Positions 21,600 to 30,937 of a stretch of 64,000 nucleotides of DNA are shown piece by piece (the first letter of the stretch is position 1; each line of letters begins with the position of its first letter). This DNA comes from Cryptomeria japonica (taxonomy: Eukaryota > Streptophyta > Pinopsida > Cupressales > Cupressaceae). The DNA lies in NCBI RefSeq assembly GCF_030272615.1, contig NC_081406.1, forward strand, positions 111,197,783 to 111,261,782. Direction: 5' to 3'. The notes below the pieces were generated by a model. It did not search any database and had not been told where the DNA came from. It saw only the letters and a program-made list of their open reading frames with translations. A program made the translations under genes and the position numbers.

Positions 21600-24500
21600 A
21601 TGAGTTTTACAACAATAAGCCCTACTTACACTATTCCCGTTAGACGAAGCCATAGAATTAAGTCTTTCCGAGGTTTAATTACTGAGGAGATGGAACCTAA
21701 TTTGAATAGCCTTTTTAACGAGGACATGGGTAATTCCTCTAATCCTCCTAATGATGAAGAAGCTCTCCATGAGGTTTCTGAAGAACAACTTTCGAAATTG
21801 GATAACCAATTTGACGATTTTCGACAATGGATGTCTCAAGAATACCCTGATAGTCAAGCTCTTCCTTTAATTGAGGGTCTAAAACGTATGCTTCAAAGTG
21901 ATAAGAATGGAATTGATATTTTGCATGGTATTGCACACATTGTGGATTCAAATGTGATGCCTATGAAGAGTTGTGCCGAAACCTTAGGTTATACACAACC
22001 TCCTACACAAGATACTCATTCTATTCCTTTGACGACTTCTATTGCTAGTATACCTACCTTTACATCAAACATCATGGCTACCTCTATACAAGACATTCCT
22101 CTTGTGATCACCAGTCATGGGGGCAACCCTTCTTCTTCAATTAACCCTATTCCTTCATTCAATCCGACTTCTTCATTCTTTCCTCCAATGAGTGTGCCTA
22201 TTATATCATCACAAATGAACATGACGCAAGGGGGCAATTCATTTAATCATTCTATTCCTCCTTGTAGTGTTCCTCCTGTCCAATCATCTCCTATGACTAA
22301 TTATCATAGGGTCCCACCACCTTACTCTCTACCTTCTTTCAATAACATAACACCTCCATCTCAATCTAACACATCCAATATGAATTCTTCGACTGAAGCG
22401 ACCATTAACAATCTAGCACAAACTGTCTCTTCTTTACAGCAACAAATTGCCTCTATGAATCAATCTAAGTTTAGTGTGCCCACATTTGATGTTGCGAGCC
22501 CACTTTCTCTTGACATTGTTCGAGCTATCCCTCCTAAACATGTTGAAATCCCGCATTTGGAACTTTATAATGGTAAAGGAGATCCTCTAACACATGTTAA
22601 GACTTTTCAAACAATTTGTACTGATTTTGCTTATGACCAAAGGTTGCTTGCAAAACTATTTACTAGAACATTAAGAGACAAAGCCCTACAATGGTATTGC
22701 TCGTTGTCTTCTTATTCTATTACTTCTTTTGAACAACTTGCAAATGCTTTCATTCAACAATTTCAAAACAATATAAGTCCTAAAGTTACTTTGATTGATT
22801 TAATGCATTGTAAACAAGGTGTTAAAGAAAAAGTGACTGATTTCATTGGTAGATATAAGCATTTGTATGCTCAAATTTCTTTTCCAGTGCCTGACAATGA
22901 TATTCAAAGAATCTTTATTTCTAATTTACAAAAAGATATTCGAGACAAACTTCTGTTTTCTGAGTTTACTTCTTTCCAACAGTTGTGTGCAACTCTTCAC
23001 AATTATCAACTGACTGTGAGTCAAATGGAACAATCACATCCTATGGCTCCGAGTGATAAGGGTGATAGCAGTCAACAACCATTTGGGAAGTTTAAACCGA
23101 ACAGAGATTCCATCAAATTCAATGAAAACATCATCAACAACAATGTGAATGCAGCATCAGGTGTGCCCCCTATTTCTAAATTTTTCAAGAAAGAAAGAAA
23201 GTATACTCCTTTGAATGAATCATTGCATAGTATTATGAATAAGTTATTGGAACAAAATGTGCTTACTCTTCCTCCTATAAGACAAATTGATCCTGCAAAG
23301 ATTACTTCACCTTATTTTGATAACAAATCTTTTTGTCAATTTCATCGTCAGCCTGGGCATGATACTGAAAAATGTTTTTCTTTAAAGGGTAAAATTCAAG
23401 ATTTGATTGATAATAATACTATCTCTGTTTCTGGAGTGAATGATAAAGGCAACACATCTGTAGCTCCTCCTAACCAAAATCTTCAGATTTTCACTGATCC
23501 ATTGCCTTCTCATACCTCTAATGCAATTGAGGCTAATGATTCCTCTCTCTCATCTGATGGTCTTGTGTCTATGACTCCGAATGTGATTAACTTTGTAGAA
23601 CAGCAAGAAATCCCTGAAGAACCTTCCATCACATTTGATTCTAGTGAAACCATTAGGGCACCTGATGGTCCTTTATACATAGTTGCAAAAGTTAAGAATA
23701 CACCTTGCCGTGGAGTGCTTATTGATCCTTCGTGCATGGTTAATGTTTTTACTGAAGAATTTCTTTTTACTTTGCAATTGAATCAAGTGATCTATGACAA
23801 AACAGATGTGATTGTGAAATTATTTGATGCATTTTCTTCTCCTGCAATTGGTTCTATTACATTGCCTATTGAAGTCCATAACAAATCCCTTGATGTGAAC
23901 TTTGCTATTATTCCATCTTCCGAACAATTTCGTGTGAAGCTTGGCTATCCTTGGCTATCTTCCATGAAAGCTATTGCTTCTCCTATTCATAAGTGTTTGA
24001 AATTTCCCCACAATGGTGAAGTTGTTACTGTCAATCATAGTCTCTTTAAACAAGCTGAAAGAACCTCTAGTGTTCCTCTTGATTACTTTTGGCCTAAACA
24101 ATTCCAATCTCTTCCTCCGCGAAGTGATCATCTTTTCAAATCTTATCAAAAGTGGAAAACAGATATGATCCTATCTCTAAGTGAACCTAGAACACCTAAA
24201 CTTGACATTCCTATCATTCTTGAGAAGGAAGTTCTTCCGTTGAAAGATAAAACTAATGTCTTTCCTCAAGAAGATTCTCAACCCATCCCTATGGATGTGA
24301 CTATGTCTATACCTAATAAACTTCCTAAGAGTAGACCTATACCTCCTCGTCATGATGGACTGGGTCTTCTCCCTAAACCAAAAATTCCTCCTTTGTATGG
24401 AGCAGTTCCTCCTCCTTCTTTTTATAGAGAGAAGAGACCTTCTTCTTCTCCTATTATCCAGCCTAAGAGACCACAACCTAAACACCCAAGTGCTAAGGAT

Positions 24501-25025
24501 GAGAACATTCCTCCTCCTCAGTCTTCGCAACTTCCTACTAAGACTAGACGAAATCATTCTGCACGTGAACGCCGACGAAAGCGTCGTCTTAGAGCTCAGG
24601 CCGCCGCTTCTCAAACTTTGCAATCTCCAAAAACACCTTCAACAAGCATTATTCCATTTTCTCCTCAGCCGGACATTGAGCCTAAATCTCCTAAACATAA
24701 GATGCATGATGATCTTGATCCTATGCGAGTTAAAGATCCTATTTTTATAAATCTTGATGATGATATAGATGAAAATGTTACTCCTCTTGCTTCTGATAGT
24801 GAGTATGAGCTTGTTGATATTGATAACCATTTATCTAACGAATTTTCTAAAGCACTTATCCTAGCTACTAGACAAGAACAATGTGGCTCAGAATATGAAC
24901 ATAGCCCTTGTTTGGATCTTGTGATAGCTCCATCTGCTGTGTTGGATGTTCCTCCTCTGGCGTGTTCCCTGCCTTCCCGAAACGTTGATCAGCAAGATCG
25001 GGGGGTAGATGACATGCTAGACTAG
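21600..25025 (+). CDS. gag: Gag-protease-like polyprotein of element B
   Basis: Intact ORF of 1,141 residues, starting at the first good ATG after the leader. Residues about 1-300 are Ser/Pro-rich linker. Residues about 312-480 form a Retrotrans_gag capsid domain (LELYNGKGDPLTHVKTF, then ALQWYCSL, FIQQFQNN, FIGRYKHLYAQ). A C-X2-H-X4-H-X4-C zinc motif, CQFHRQPGHDTEKC, is at 579-592, the form usual in Tat-type gags. Residues about 690-820 resemble a retroviral-type aspartic protease, but the active-site triplet is D709-P-S instead of D-S/T/G-G, so catalysis is doubtful. The C-terminus is Pro-rich with a strongly basic RERRRKRRLRAQ cluster near 990, NLS-like. The frame is fully open despite loss of all pol genes, which fits a protein still useful for particle assembly while replication enzymes come in trans. 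Confidence 0.88.
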   Translation: MSFTTISPTYTIPVRRSHRIKSFRGLITEEMEPNLNSLFNEDMGNSSNPPNDEEALHEVSEEQLSKLDNQFDDFRQWMSQEYPDSQALPLIEGLKRMLQSDKNGIDILHGIAHIVDSNVMPMKSCAETLGYTQPPTQDTHSIPLTTSIASIPTFTSNIMATSIQDIPLVITSHGGNPSSSINPIPSFNPTSSFFPPMSVPIISSQMNMTQGGNSFNHSIPPCSVPPVQSSPMTNYHRVPPPYSLPSFNNITPPSQSNTSNMNSSTEATINNLAQTVSSLQQQIASMNQSKFSVPTFDVASPLSLDIVRAIPPKHVEIPHLELYNGKGDPLTHVKTFQTICTDFAYDQRLLAKLFTRTLRDKALQWYCSLSSYSITSFEQLANAFIQQFQNNISPKVTLIDLMHCKQGVKEKVTDFIGRYKHLYAQISFPVPDNDIQRIFISNLQKDIRDKLLFSEFTSFQQLCATLHNYQLTVSQMEQSHPMAPSDKGDSSQQPFGKFKPNRDSIKFNENIINNNVNAASGVPPISKFFKKERKYTPLNESLHSIMNKLLEQNVLTLPPIRQIDPAKITSPYFDNKSFCQFHRQPGHDTEKCFSLKGKIQDLIDNNTISVSGVNDKGNTSVAPPNQNLQIFTDPLPSHTSNAIEANDSSLSSDGLVSMTPNVINFVEQQEIPEEPSITFDSSETIRAPDGPLYIVAKVKNTPCRGVLIDPSCMVNVFTEEFLFTLQLNQVIYDKTDVIVKLFDAFSSPAIGSITLPIEVHNKSLDVNFAIIPSSEQFRVKLGYPWLSSMKAIASPIHKCLKFPHNGEVVTVNHSLFKQAERTSSVPLDYFWPKQFQSLPPRSDHLFKSYQKWKTDMILSLSEPRTPKLDIPIILEKEVLPLKDKTNVFPQEDSQPIPMDVTMSIPNKLPKSRPIPPRHDGLGLLPKPKIPPLYGAVPPPSFYREKRPSSSPIIQPKRPQPKHPSAKDENIPPPQSSQLPTKTRRNHSARERRRKRRLRAQAAASQTLQSPKTPSTSIIPFSPQPDIEPKSPKHKMHDDLDPMRVKDPIFINLDDDIDENVTPLASDSEYELVDIDNHLSNEFSKALILATRQEQCGSEYEHSPCLDLVIAPSAVLDVPPLACSLPSRNVDQQDRGVDDMLD

Positions 25026-25756
25026 TTACATTAGCATAGCAGATTCTCTCCTCCTCTCTTTTGTTACTTCTTCTATATGTTATTCTCATTCTTCTATTTG
25101 TCGTCCTTAGTGTTGTCTACTTGAGGATGATGCAAAGCATTAAGATCTCTCGATCTCTCTCATGTTGACTCAAAAGACACATGTGTTCCCTTCTTCTAGG
25201 TGACCTTCCTTGATTGGGGAATGAAGAACAATTATGCATACATACATATGATATATATACATGAATTATCATACAGCATACTGACCCTGAGGAAAGTGAA
25301 GTCACCTTGTGCTTTGTGTTTTGTGTCTATTATCCTTGGGCTTATCTCACACTTGGGGGCTAAATCCTTGCGATAACGTGCTCCTTTCCTTTCTCATTTC
25401 TTATATGTATCACTACGTTAAAACAATCACCCTCGGTGAGGCGTGTGCGATCGCTTTAACGTAGGGGGGCATACATCCCGTTCATATCTTTTCAAGATAC
25501 TTGAAAATTTATTGGTAAATTTAACCTTGCCTTGAAAAAAAATTTTGATATCTTTCTTGCATGACTCATAGTGAGGGAACCTTACTACTGATAGTCATGG
25601 TTCTTCCTCATGATCTTCCCTTTTACTTTGTCAATCGAAGTCATAAGATCCTTAGTCCACTGGGGGCTCGGTGTATCTTGCCTCCTTGACGTGGTGAAAT
25701 TCTTTCAATGTTGTTTCCTTGTACTTTACCGGAAGTATGAGCATACATACTCCCGC
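25026..25756 (+). other. 3' non-coding region of element B
   Basis: No coding capacity. It holds a strong inverted repeat at 25413-25464 and several CTTGGGGGCTAAAT/CTGGGGGCTCGG/GTGGGGGCTAAAT phrases (25348, 25660, 25760), the last being the PPT; the earlier two look like extra PPT-like copies. Confidence 0.6.
25413..25464 (+). other. Hairpin in 3' region of element B
   Basis: CTACGTTAAA (25413-25422) is a perfect complement of TTTAACGTAG (25455-25464). The loop contains CACCCTCGGTG, itself self-complementary at its ends. This is a 10-bp stem about 310 bp upstream of the 3' LTR. Confidence 0.75.
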
Positions 25757-25772
25757 TAAAGTGGGGGCTAAA
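25757..25772 (+). promoter_or_regulatory. Polypurine tract of element B
   Basis: TAAAGTGGGGGCTAAA immediately precedes the 3' LTR and fits the plus-strand primer position. Confidence 0.8.
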
Positions 25773-26989
25773 TGTAGCGTCCTAAAATTGCGACACTTGC
25801 AATTTCGACTGCATTTCGGTCTTCACGATGGTGACGCAACATGCAACCTGAATGGAGACCCTGAAACTTGCTCACGACACTGAAAACTGCATTTTTCAAG
25901 CACCCTGGCCTGAACCTCCTTGCACCCTGTTGTCCCGGGAGGTGGGACCAGAGCGCCCAGCGCCCTGGTCCCTCAGGACCAGGGCGCCCAGCGCCCTGGT
26001 CCCTGGGTCCTATTTTGGGCCCGGTCTCCTAAGGGGCTCGGGTCTTTTTGTTTGCAATTTGGAAATTAACTTTCCCTGGTTGGCCTAAGGTCGGGAAAAT
26101 CAGTCTATCAGCCCTAATTGACAAGTATATAAATGACATTTTCCTCTTTCATTCGATGAGGAAAAAAGGCGTGGAAACTATACTCAAGCATTCAAGCATT
26201 CAAGCATTCTTTCAAGCAATTGATCATTTCAAGTCTCCATTCAAGGCTAAGTGTTGCATTCAAGACAAGGATTCAACCATTGAAGAGGAGATCACATACT
26301 ACATGCTACAACATACAACATCTAAACCTTCGCACATAAGGATACAAACATCCTTAGAACAAGGTATTAGTACTTGTTTTACATACATTTACATTTACAG
26401 CACTTGCTCATTTCTTGGTTAATTCCAAAACCGGGGTTTGACCTAAAGGCAAACCCCCAATCCCTAACCCCCCAATCGTCTTCACTTTTCTGTGTGTAGG
26501 TTGCAGGTACGCGGCTGAAATTGAAGATCTGGAATCCTTGTGCAGAGACGAACAGATCCCCCTTCGTTTCGCGGATTTTTCGGAGGACCATGGCGCCGGG
26601 CGCCATCGTCTCGACAACTTTTGCTCAAATTTGCAGGACAGCGCCGTATCGACATTTTACTGCTAATTCCAGGTCCGCAGCTTCATCCTATAACCCGAAC
26701 TCAGTTTATAAGCGAATATTTATGACTTTCTATGCATTCCTAGCTTAATTTCCTTAACAACATTCTTTACAAAAGAGGGTAGCCTTGCTTTCCTAACCCT
26801 TGAAATTCATTTAGCATCCAATCTTGCATTGCGTGGGATTGGATCTTATGAGTTTCAACCCCTCTTTTGAATGTAAAGTCTCTCCCCTAAGTGAAAAACC
26901 ATCAAATCCTAGCGAACCTCCCTTCTCTCTCCTCGGAGTCGGAAGAGGGGAGAACAACTAGGGTTCGATCGCGATTTTTCCGCTTTACA
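25773..26989 (+). repeat. 3' LTR of element B
   Basis: 1,217 bp, TG...CA, nearly identical to the 5' LTR but with two instead of three copies of the GC-rich 30-bp repeat. Confidence 0.93.
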
Positions 26990-26994
26990 TCATG

Positions 26995-28018
26995 TATTTG
27001 GTTTCTATCTTGATTAATGAATTTCTTGTTGTTATTATGTGGATAATGGCTTCTATTATTGGGTAACATTTCTAGTCTCATGTATAGTCATTCCACCATA
27101 ATACTATTACTTTTCCTAAGCATCTATTTTAAACTTGATTTATCGAGTCTCATGTTAGAAGCTAGAGTAACTGGCATACTTAGTCAAAGGTGTTTTTATC
27201 TCATTGGCTCTTGTATTAGCATGTGGACTTTAAGGCAATATAAATTGATGGCTAGTCTATGAATCAAAATCCACTTGATGGCCCCATTCCTAATTTGATT
27301 ATCATGTACCCAAACAATGGTGGCTAAGGTTGAAAATAAAACTACTCCAAATGTGAACTTAATGATTTCTTTACATTTGACAAGCTAGATAACCAAAAAA
27401 TCTATTCAAGGATAAGAATATAATTTTAATAACTAATTTTCTAACATTTATAATAGATTGTATTTAATACCTGATTTTCTTTATCTAGTGGATAACTTTC
27501 GTCACTAGATGCTGACCTAGACTCCTTTGAGTCAAATTCATTCAACATGTTTGTATGATTGGTTGCTTGTTGAAAGAAGGATAGTTGAATCATAAATTAA
27601 AATTGAATCAAGCACCTCTCAAATTTGAATATTAATCCTCGATAAGGTATATGTCTCTTCTTAACATTAATTGCTCCTAATCTATAAAAAAAAAATCAAA
27701 TTTCACCTAAAAAACCCTCTCCTAGCCTCTTACTTGGAAAAGAAAATTTTATTTTTTAACAAATTGAATCCAATTAGACCTAATAGAGTTAAAAGTACGC
27801 CGTATATTCTTTCTCACATGTGAAATATTTTTGTCAAATTCCACTAAGAGTGCATATGAGGATCTATGAGCATATTAAGAACTACAAGTTCAAGTGCTAA
27901 TTACTATTTATGAAAATCTATATGTAGATTGAGAACCATAAGTTCAAGTGTTAATTAATATTTAGAGAAATTTCATGATTTTCTTGTGATATTAATGATT
28001 GTGACCTATCTGCTATAT
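26995..28018. other. No gene seen
   Basis: AT-rich host or old repeat DNA between element B and the SINE that hosts element C. A near-duplicate phrase, ATCTATGAGCATATTAAGAAC and AAATCTATATGTAGATTGAGAACC, occurs near 27862 and 27916. Confidence 0.4.
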
Positions 28019-28035
28019 TATACTTGTCACCTCTT

Positions 28036-28105
28036 TTTCTTTTTTTTTTGGTGGGTAATAGGCCGAAGCCGCAGTATTTTGAATTATTATTATTATTATT
28101 ATTAT
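28036..28105 (-). mobile_element. SINE 3' part (A-tail side), split by element C
   Basis: Left remainder of a minus-strand SINE: a T-rich start (the poly-A tail seen from the other strand), GGTGGGTAATAGGCCGAAGCC and (ATT)n. The 17-bp duplication TATACTTGTCACCTCTT at 28019-28035 recurs at 46523-46539, beyond the other half, so these 70 bp and 46344-46522 were one insertion before element C landed in the ATT run. Confidence 0.8.
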
Positions 28106-29535
28106 TGTATGCGGGAAAATCGGGTGGATAGAACTCAAAATGTGAAAAATGGAGTTCTAGGGAGACTTGTCAACACACCCATAGGACTTCTTGGTGCAAG
28201 CTATGGAGTCATGAAGTATGGCTCGGCTTCCCAAGGTTGGTTCCATGGTTCTCTATCTCACAAGGTCCCTCAAACCAATGTTTTTGCTCTCAGATCACTG
28301 AGCAAAATGGTTTAGGGATGACAAATGCAAGAACGAGGGATGCTTTGATTTACTTTTATAATGAAATGCATCCTAAGCTATGCATGATCTTAAAATGCAA
28401 TAAACTAGATTATAAGATGACAAGGTTAGTATAAATACTATCCTAGTATGATATATTAGTCTATGATTGAGCTAAATGATAAAGAAAGTATTCTAAACAT
28501 GCATATTTAGAATAATTTCTATCTAAAAGAGAGGCTAAATGATGAGCATAAAATGGTATATGAAATCTTGGATGGATTTGAGTATAAGTGTGATGCTAAA
28601 GACTTCGATGATCAAATGGAGGAATGAGAGCTCTATTTATAGCAAAAATAGGGAAATGGATGGTCAGGATTGAAAGATATAATCAAGGGTTGAGTTTGAA
28701 AGTTGGGGATCCATGTTTGTAATTGGCACCAATGAAATGGTGACAAATGTCAACATAAGGTTGGTTGAGAGGAGATGTAAGAAGCATTAAATGCCTAAGA
28801 AGACCTCATGGTTATCTTAGGGGGTAAGGGTTAAGGTTAAGTCAAGATTACCCATTAGATAAAGCTTTTATTAAAGGATAAACTCTTGTGCAAATAATTA
28901 AGGGATAACCATGGTCAAAGCAATGAATGTTTGATGAGACCCTTGGGTTACATGGAGGTTGAGTTTAGAGAAAGTCTCTAATCATGTAAGGGGGTTGAGT
29001 TAACCATTAATGGTTTGTAAGAGAAAGTTGTTGGAGACTTGGAGCCTTTAATGGTTATTGAAGACTTTGAGGGTTTGAGAAGTGACTTCCCTTTGTTTAG
29101 GGATGTGACAAAGTTTAGAAGATGGGTTAGGTTAATTTAGAAGTGATTAGAAGAGTCTAGAAGGGGGGTTAGGAATAGGGTTTAGGAAGCAAGTGGGAGA
29201 TGTAGGATTTTGCAAGTGGATGGACGAATAATAGGATTTAATTAAATAAAATGAATTTAATTCAATTTGGTTGTAATTTGGGGAAATCAAATAAATTAGA
29301 TTTATTCAATTTATGATAACTATTTAATTAAATTTGAATTTAATTAAAAGTGGATAGAAGGGATTTAATTGAATAAAATGATTTATTCATTAAATGGTAA
29401 AAAGAAGTCTAGTGAATTTAATTTAAATAAATTGAGTAATTTACTTAATTTAAATAGAAGAATGTGGGTGATTCAAAATAGAGAAATGAACATAAAATAT
29501 TCATTTAGGAATATGGTCATTTTTATATTTCTACA
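28106..29535 (-). repeat. 3' LTR of element C
   Basis: 1,430 bp starting TGTATGCGGG and ending TTTCTACA on the plus strand. CTATTTATAGC near 28632 is a self-complementary TATA-like site placed to serve minus-strand transcription. Confidence 0.93.
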
Positions 29536-29551
29536 TTTTGCCCCTCTTTGA
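29536..29551 (-). promoter_or_regulatory. Polypurine tract of element C
   Basis: The minus strand reads TTCAAAGAGGGGCAAAA up to the LTR edge, a purine-rich primer site at the 3' LTR. Confidence 0.8.
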
Positions 29552-29853
29552 AGTGACGTGTGTGCACATGTTAATTCAAAGAAAATGATGTGTCGTTGTG
29601 ATTTATGATCAAATAAAAAATTTATGTCCTTTTGAGATATGCCATGCCCCAGTTTTGATAATCGATGTAGATAATACCCCCTCGGGAGATGAATCAAAAA
29701 AAAAAAAATTCTAAAATTTGTTTAGATCTGATAATTGTTTAGATGAAATGTGTAAATTGATTCATCTCCCGATTATTGATGTGCTTTAGGGTATGAGGGA
29801 GACCGCCAGAAAATTACATGCCCATTTCCCTAACCCTAATTTCATTATTCTCC

Positions 29854-29860
29854 TATAAAA
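29854..29860 (+). promoter_or_regulatory. TATA box of the antisense PMD gene
   Basis: CCTATAAAAGG lies 75-81 bp upstream of the exon-1 ATG, a normal plant TATA-to-start distance with a predicted transcription start near 29885-29890. It is inside the element, on the strand opposite to gag-pol, and is independent of the LTR promoter. Confidence 0.7.
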
Positions 29861-30096
29861 GGAGAAAAGTGCTTTGATTTGATTCATTTGTGCATTGTTG
29901 ACTTTTGAGAAAGAGATTTTGGAGAGAAGTCAAAATGCCCATTCCTTATTCCAGGCATCATTTTGAGCACGTTCGGAGGTATCAGAGGCTTGGCGCATAT
30001 GGACCACCGGTAAGTCAACCTTTTTGACCCCTTATTGACTTTTTATTTTGTCATTTTGGTCATTTTTTTGGAATTTTCCAACCGGGGTTCACGGTT

Positions 30097-30572
30097 TAGC
30101 GCATAAGGGTCTTAGATTAGCGCATACGAAAAATGTTGTAGCGCATGGGGGTTTAAATTTTGGGTGCATCTGAAATTTTAGGGTAGCGCATCTATTTTCT
30201 AGGTTAGCGCCTTGGGTTCCTAGGTTAGCGCATGGTCTTGGAATAGTGCATTAGGGACACAGGGTAGCACAAAAAGTGAAAAGGTTAGCACATCGGGTTA
30301 ACCTAGCGCATAGGTTGCACAGAGGCTCGCATGGGTAGGGGGAAGTAGCGCGTAGGTTAGGCCTAGCGCATAAGGTTAAATAAGTAGTGCAGTCGCAGGA
30401 TAGGTTAGCACGTAGAGTTAGTCTAGTGCATAGGATAGGTTAGATGGCGCATGGAGAAAAAAGGGTAGCACGTAGAGTTAGTCTAGCGCATAGGGTGGAG
30501 AGGATAGCGCATGAAGAAAACAGTTTAGTGTGTGGATGTGTTTTAGCGGGTAGACAATCTGTTTTAGCACAT
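30097..30572 (+). repeat. TAGCGCAT array, 21-21-18 bp spacing
   Basis: Cores (TAGCGCAT or close variants) start at 30097, 30118, 30139, 30184, 30205, 30226, 30244, 30265, 30286, 30304, 30346, 30364, 30385, 30406, 30424, 30445, 30466, 30484, 30505, 30526, 30544 and 30565. Steps are 21 or 18, or sums of these (42, 45 with one gap), in a repeating 21-21-18 order, so a 60-bp super-period. Sequence between cores is variable. Variant cores are mostly TAGTGC or TAGCAC, the CpG-deamination products. Confidence 0.93.
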
Positions 30573-30793
30573 CGAGAAAAATTTTGTGAGATAGGGTGAT
30601 TTTGTGAATGAAAAAAATAAAATTGATAGGATAAGGCCAGTTTTGTCAGGATAGGTGTAATGTGTTCATTGATGTGTCTGCTGTCATGGTGTTTGTTAGT
30701 TTGTCCAATATGAGTGTTGATATAACTTGTTTTGATTTACGATATTTCAAGTTATGCATAGATATTAATGTGAAATTGATATGAATTTGTGGA

Positions 30794-30937
30794 GCTTGAG
30801 TTGTGTTACAAGCTGATATGGATTGGAAACTTGAGTTGTTTTACAAGCTGATGTGATATGGAAACTTGAATTGTGTCACAAGTTTGATATGATTTTTGAA
30901 AACTTGAGTTGTGTTACAAGTTGATATGGATTGGAAA
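30794..30937 (+). repeat. 35-38-bp tandem repeat, four copies
   Basis: ACTTGAGTTGTGTTACAAG.TGATATGGATTGGAA-like units start near 30794, 30829, 30864 and 30902. Each contains CTTG...CAAG inverted ends. Intronic. Confidence 0.85.

Larger units (their letters stand above)
19177..26989 (+). mobile_element. Element B: gag-protease-only LTR retrotransposon, 7.8 kb
   Basis: Two LTRs starting TGTAGCGTCC and ending CTTTACA bound the element, flanked by perfect TSD TCATG (19172-19176 and 26990-26994). By eye the LTRs differ at about 15 positions plus one 30-bp copy-number difference, so insertion is recent. The interior holds one intact 1,141-codon ORF with gag, a zinc-finger-like motif and a protease-like fold, then about 0.75 kb without coding and a PPT. 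No RT, RNase H or integrase is present in any frame. It is therefore a non-autonomous element of gag-encoding type, and its gag most resembles the Tat branch of Ty3/gypsy. Confidence 0.95.

Noticed and set aside
24177-24623. Arg-rich 148-codon minus ORF inside element B gag
   Set aside because: Shadow of the Pro-rich gag C-terminus; no motif of its own.
30097-30572. CRISPR-like repeat-spacer structure of the TAGCGCAT arrays
   Set aside because: The core is only 8 bp with 10-13-bp gaps, there are no cas genes, and it lies in a plant retrotransposon intron. The regular spacing is real but the analogy is not.
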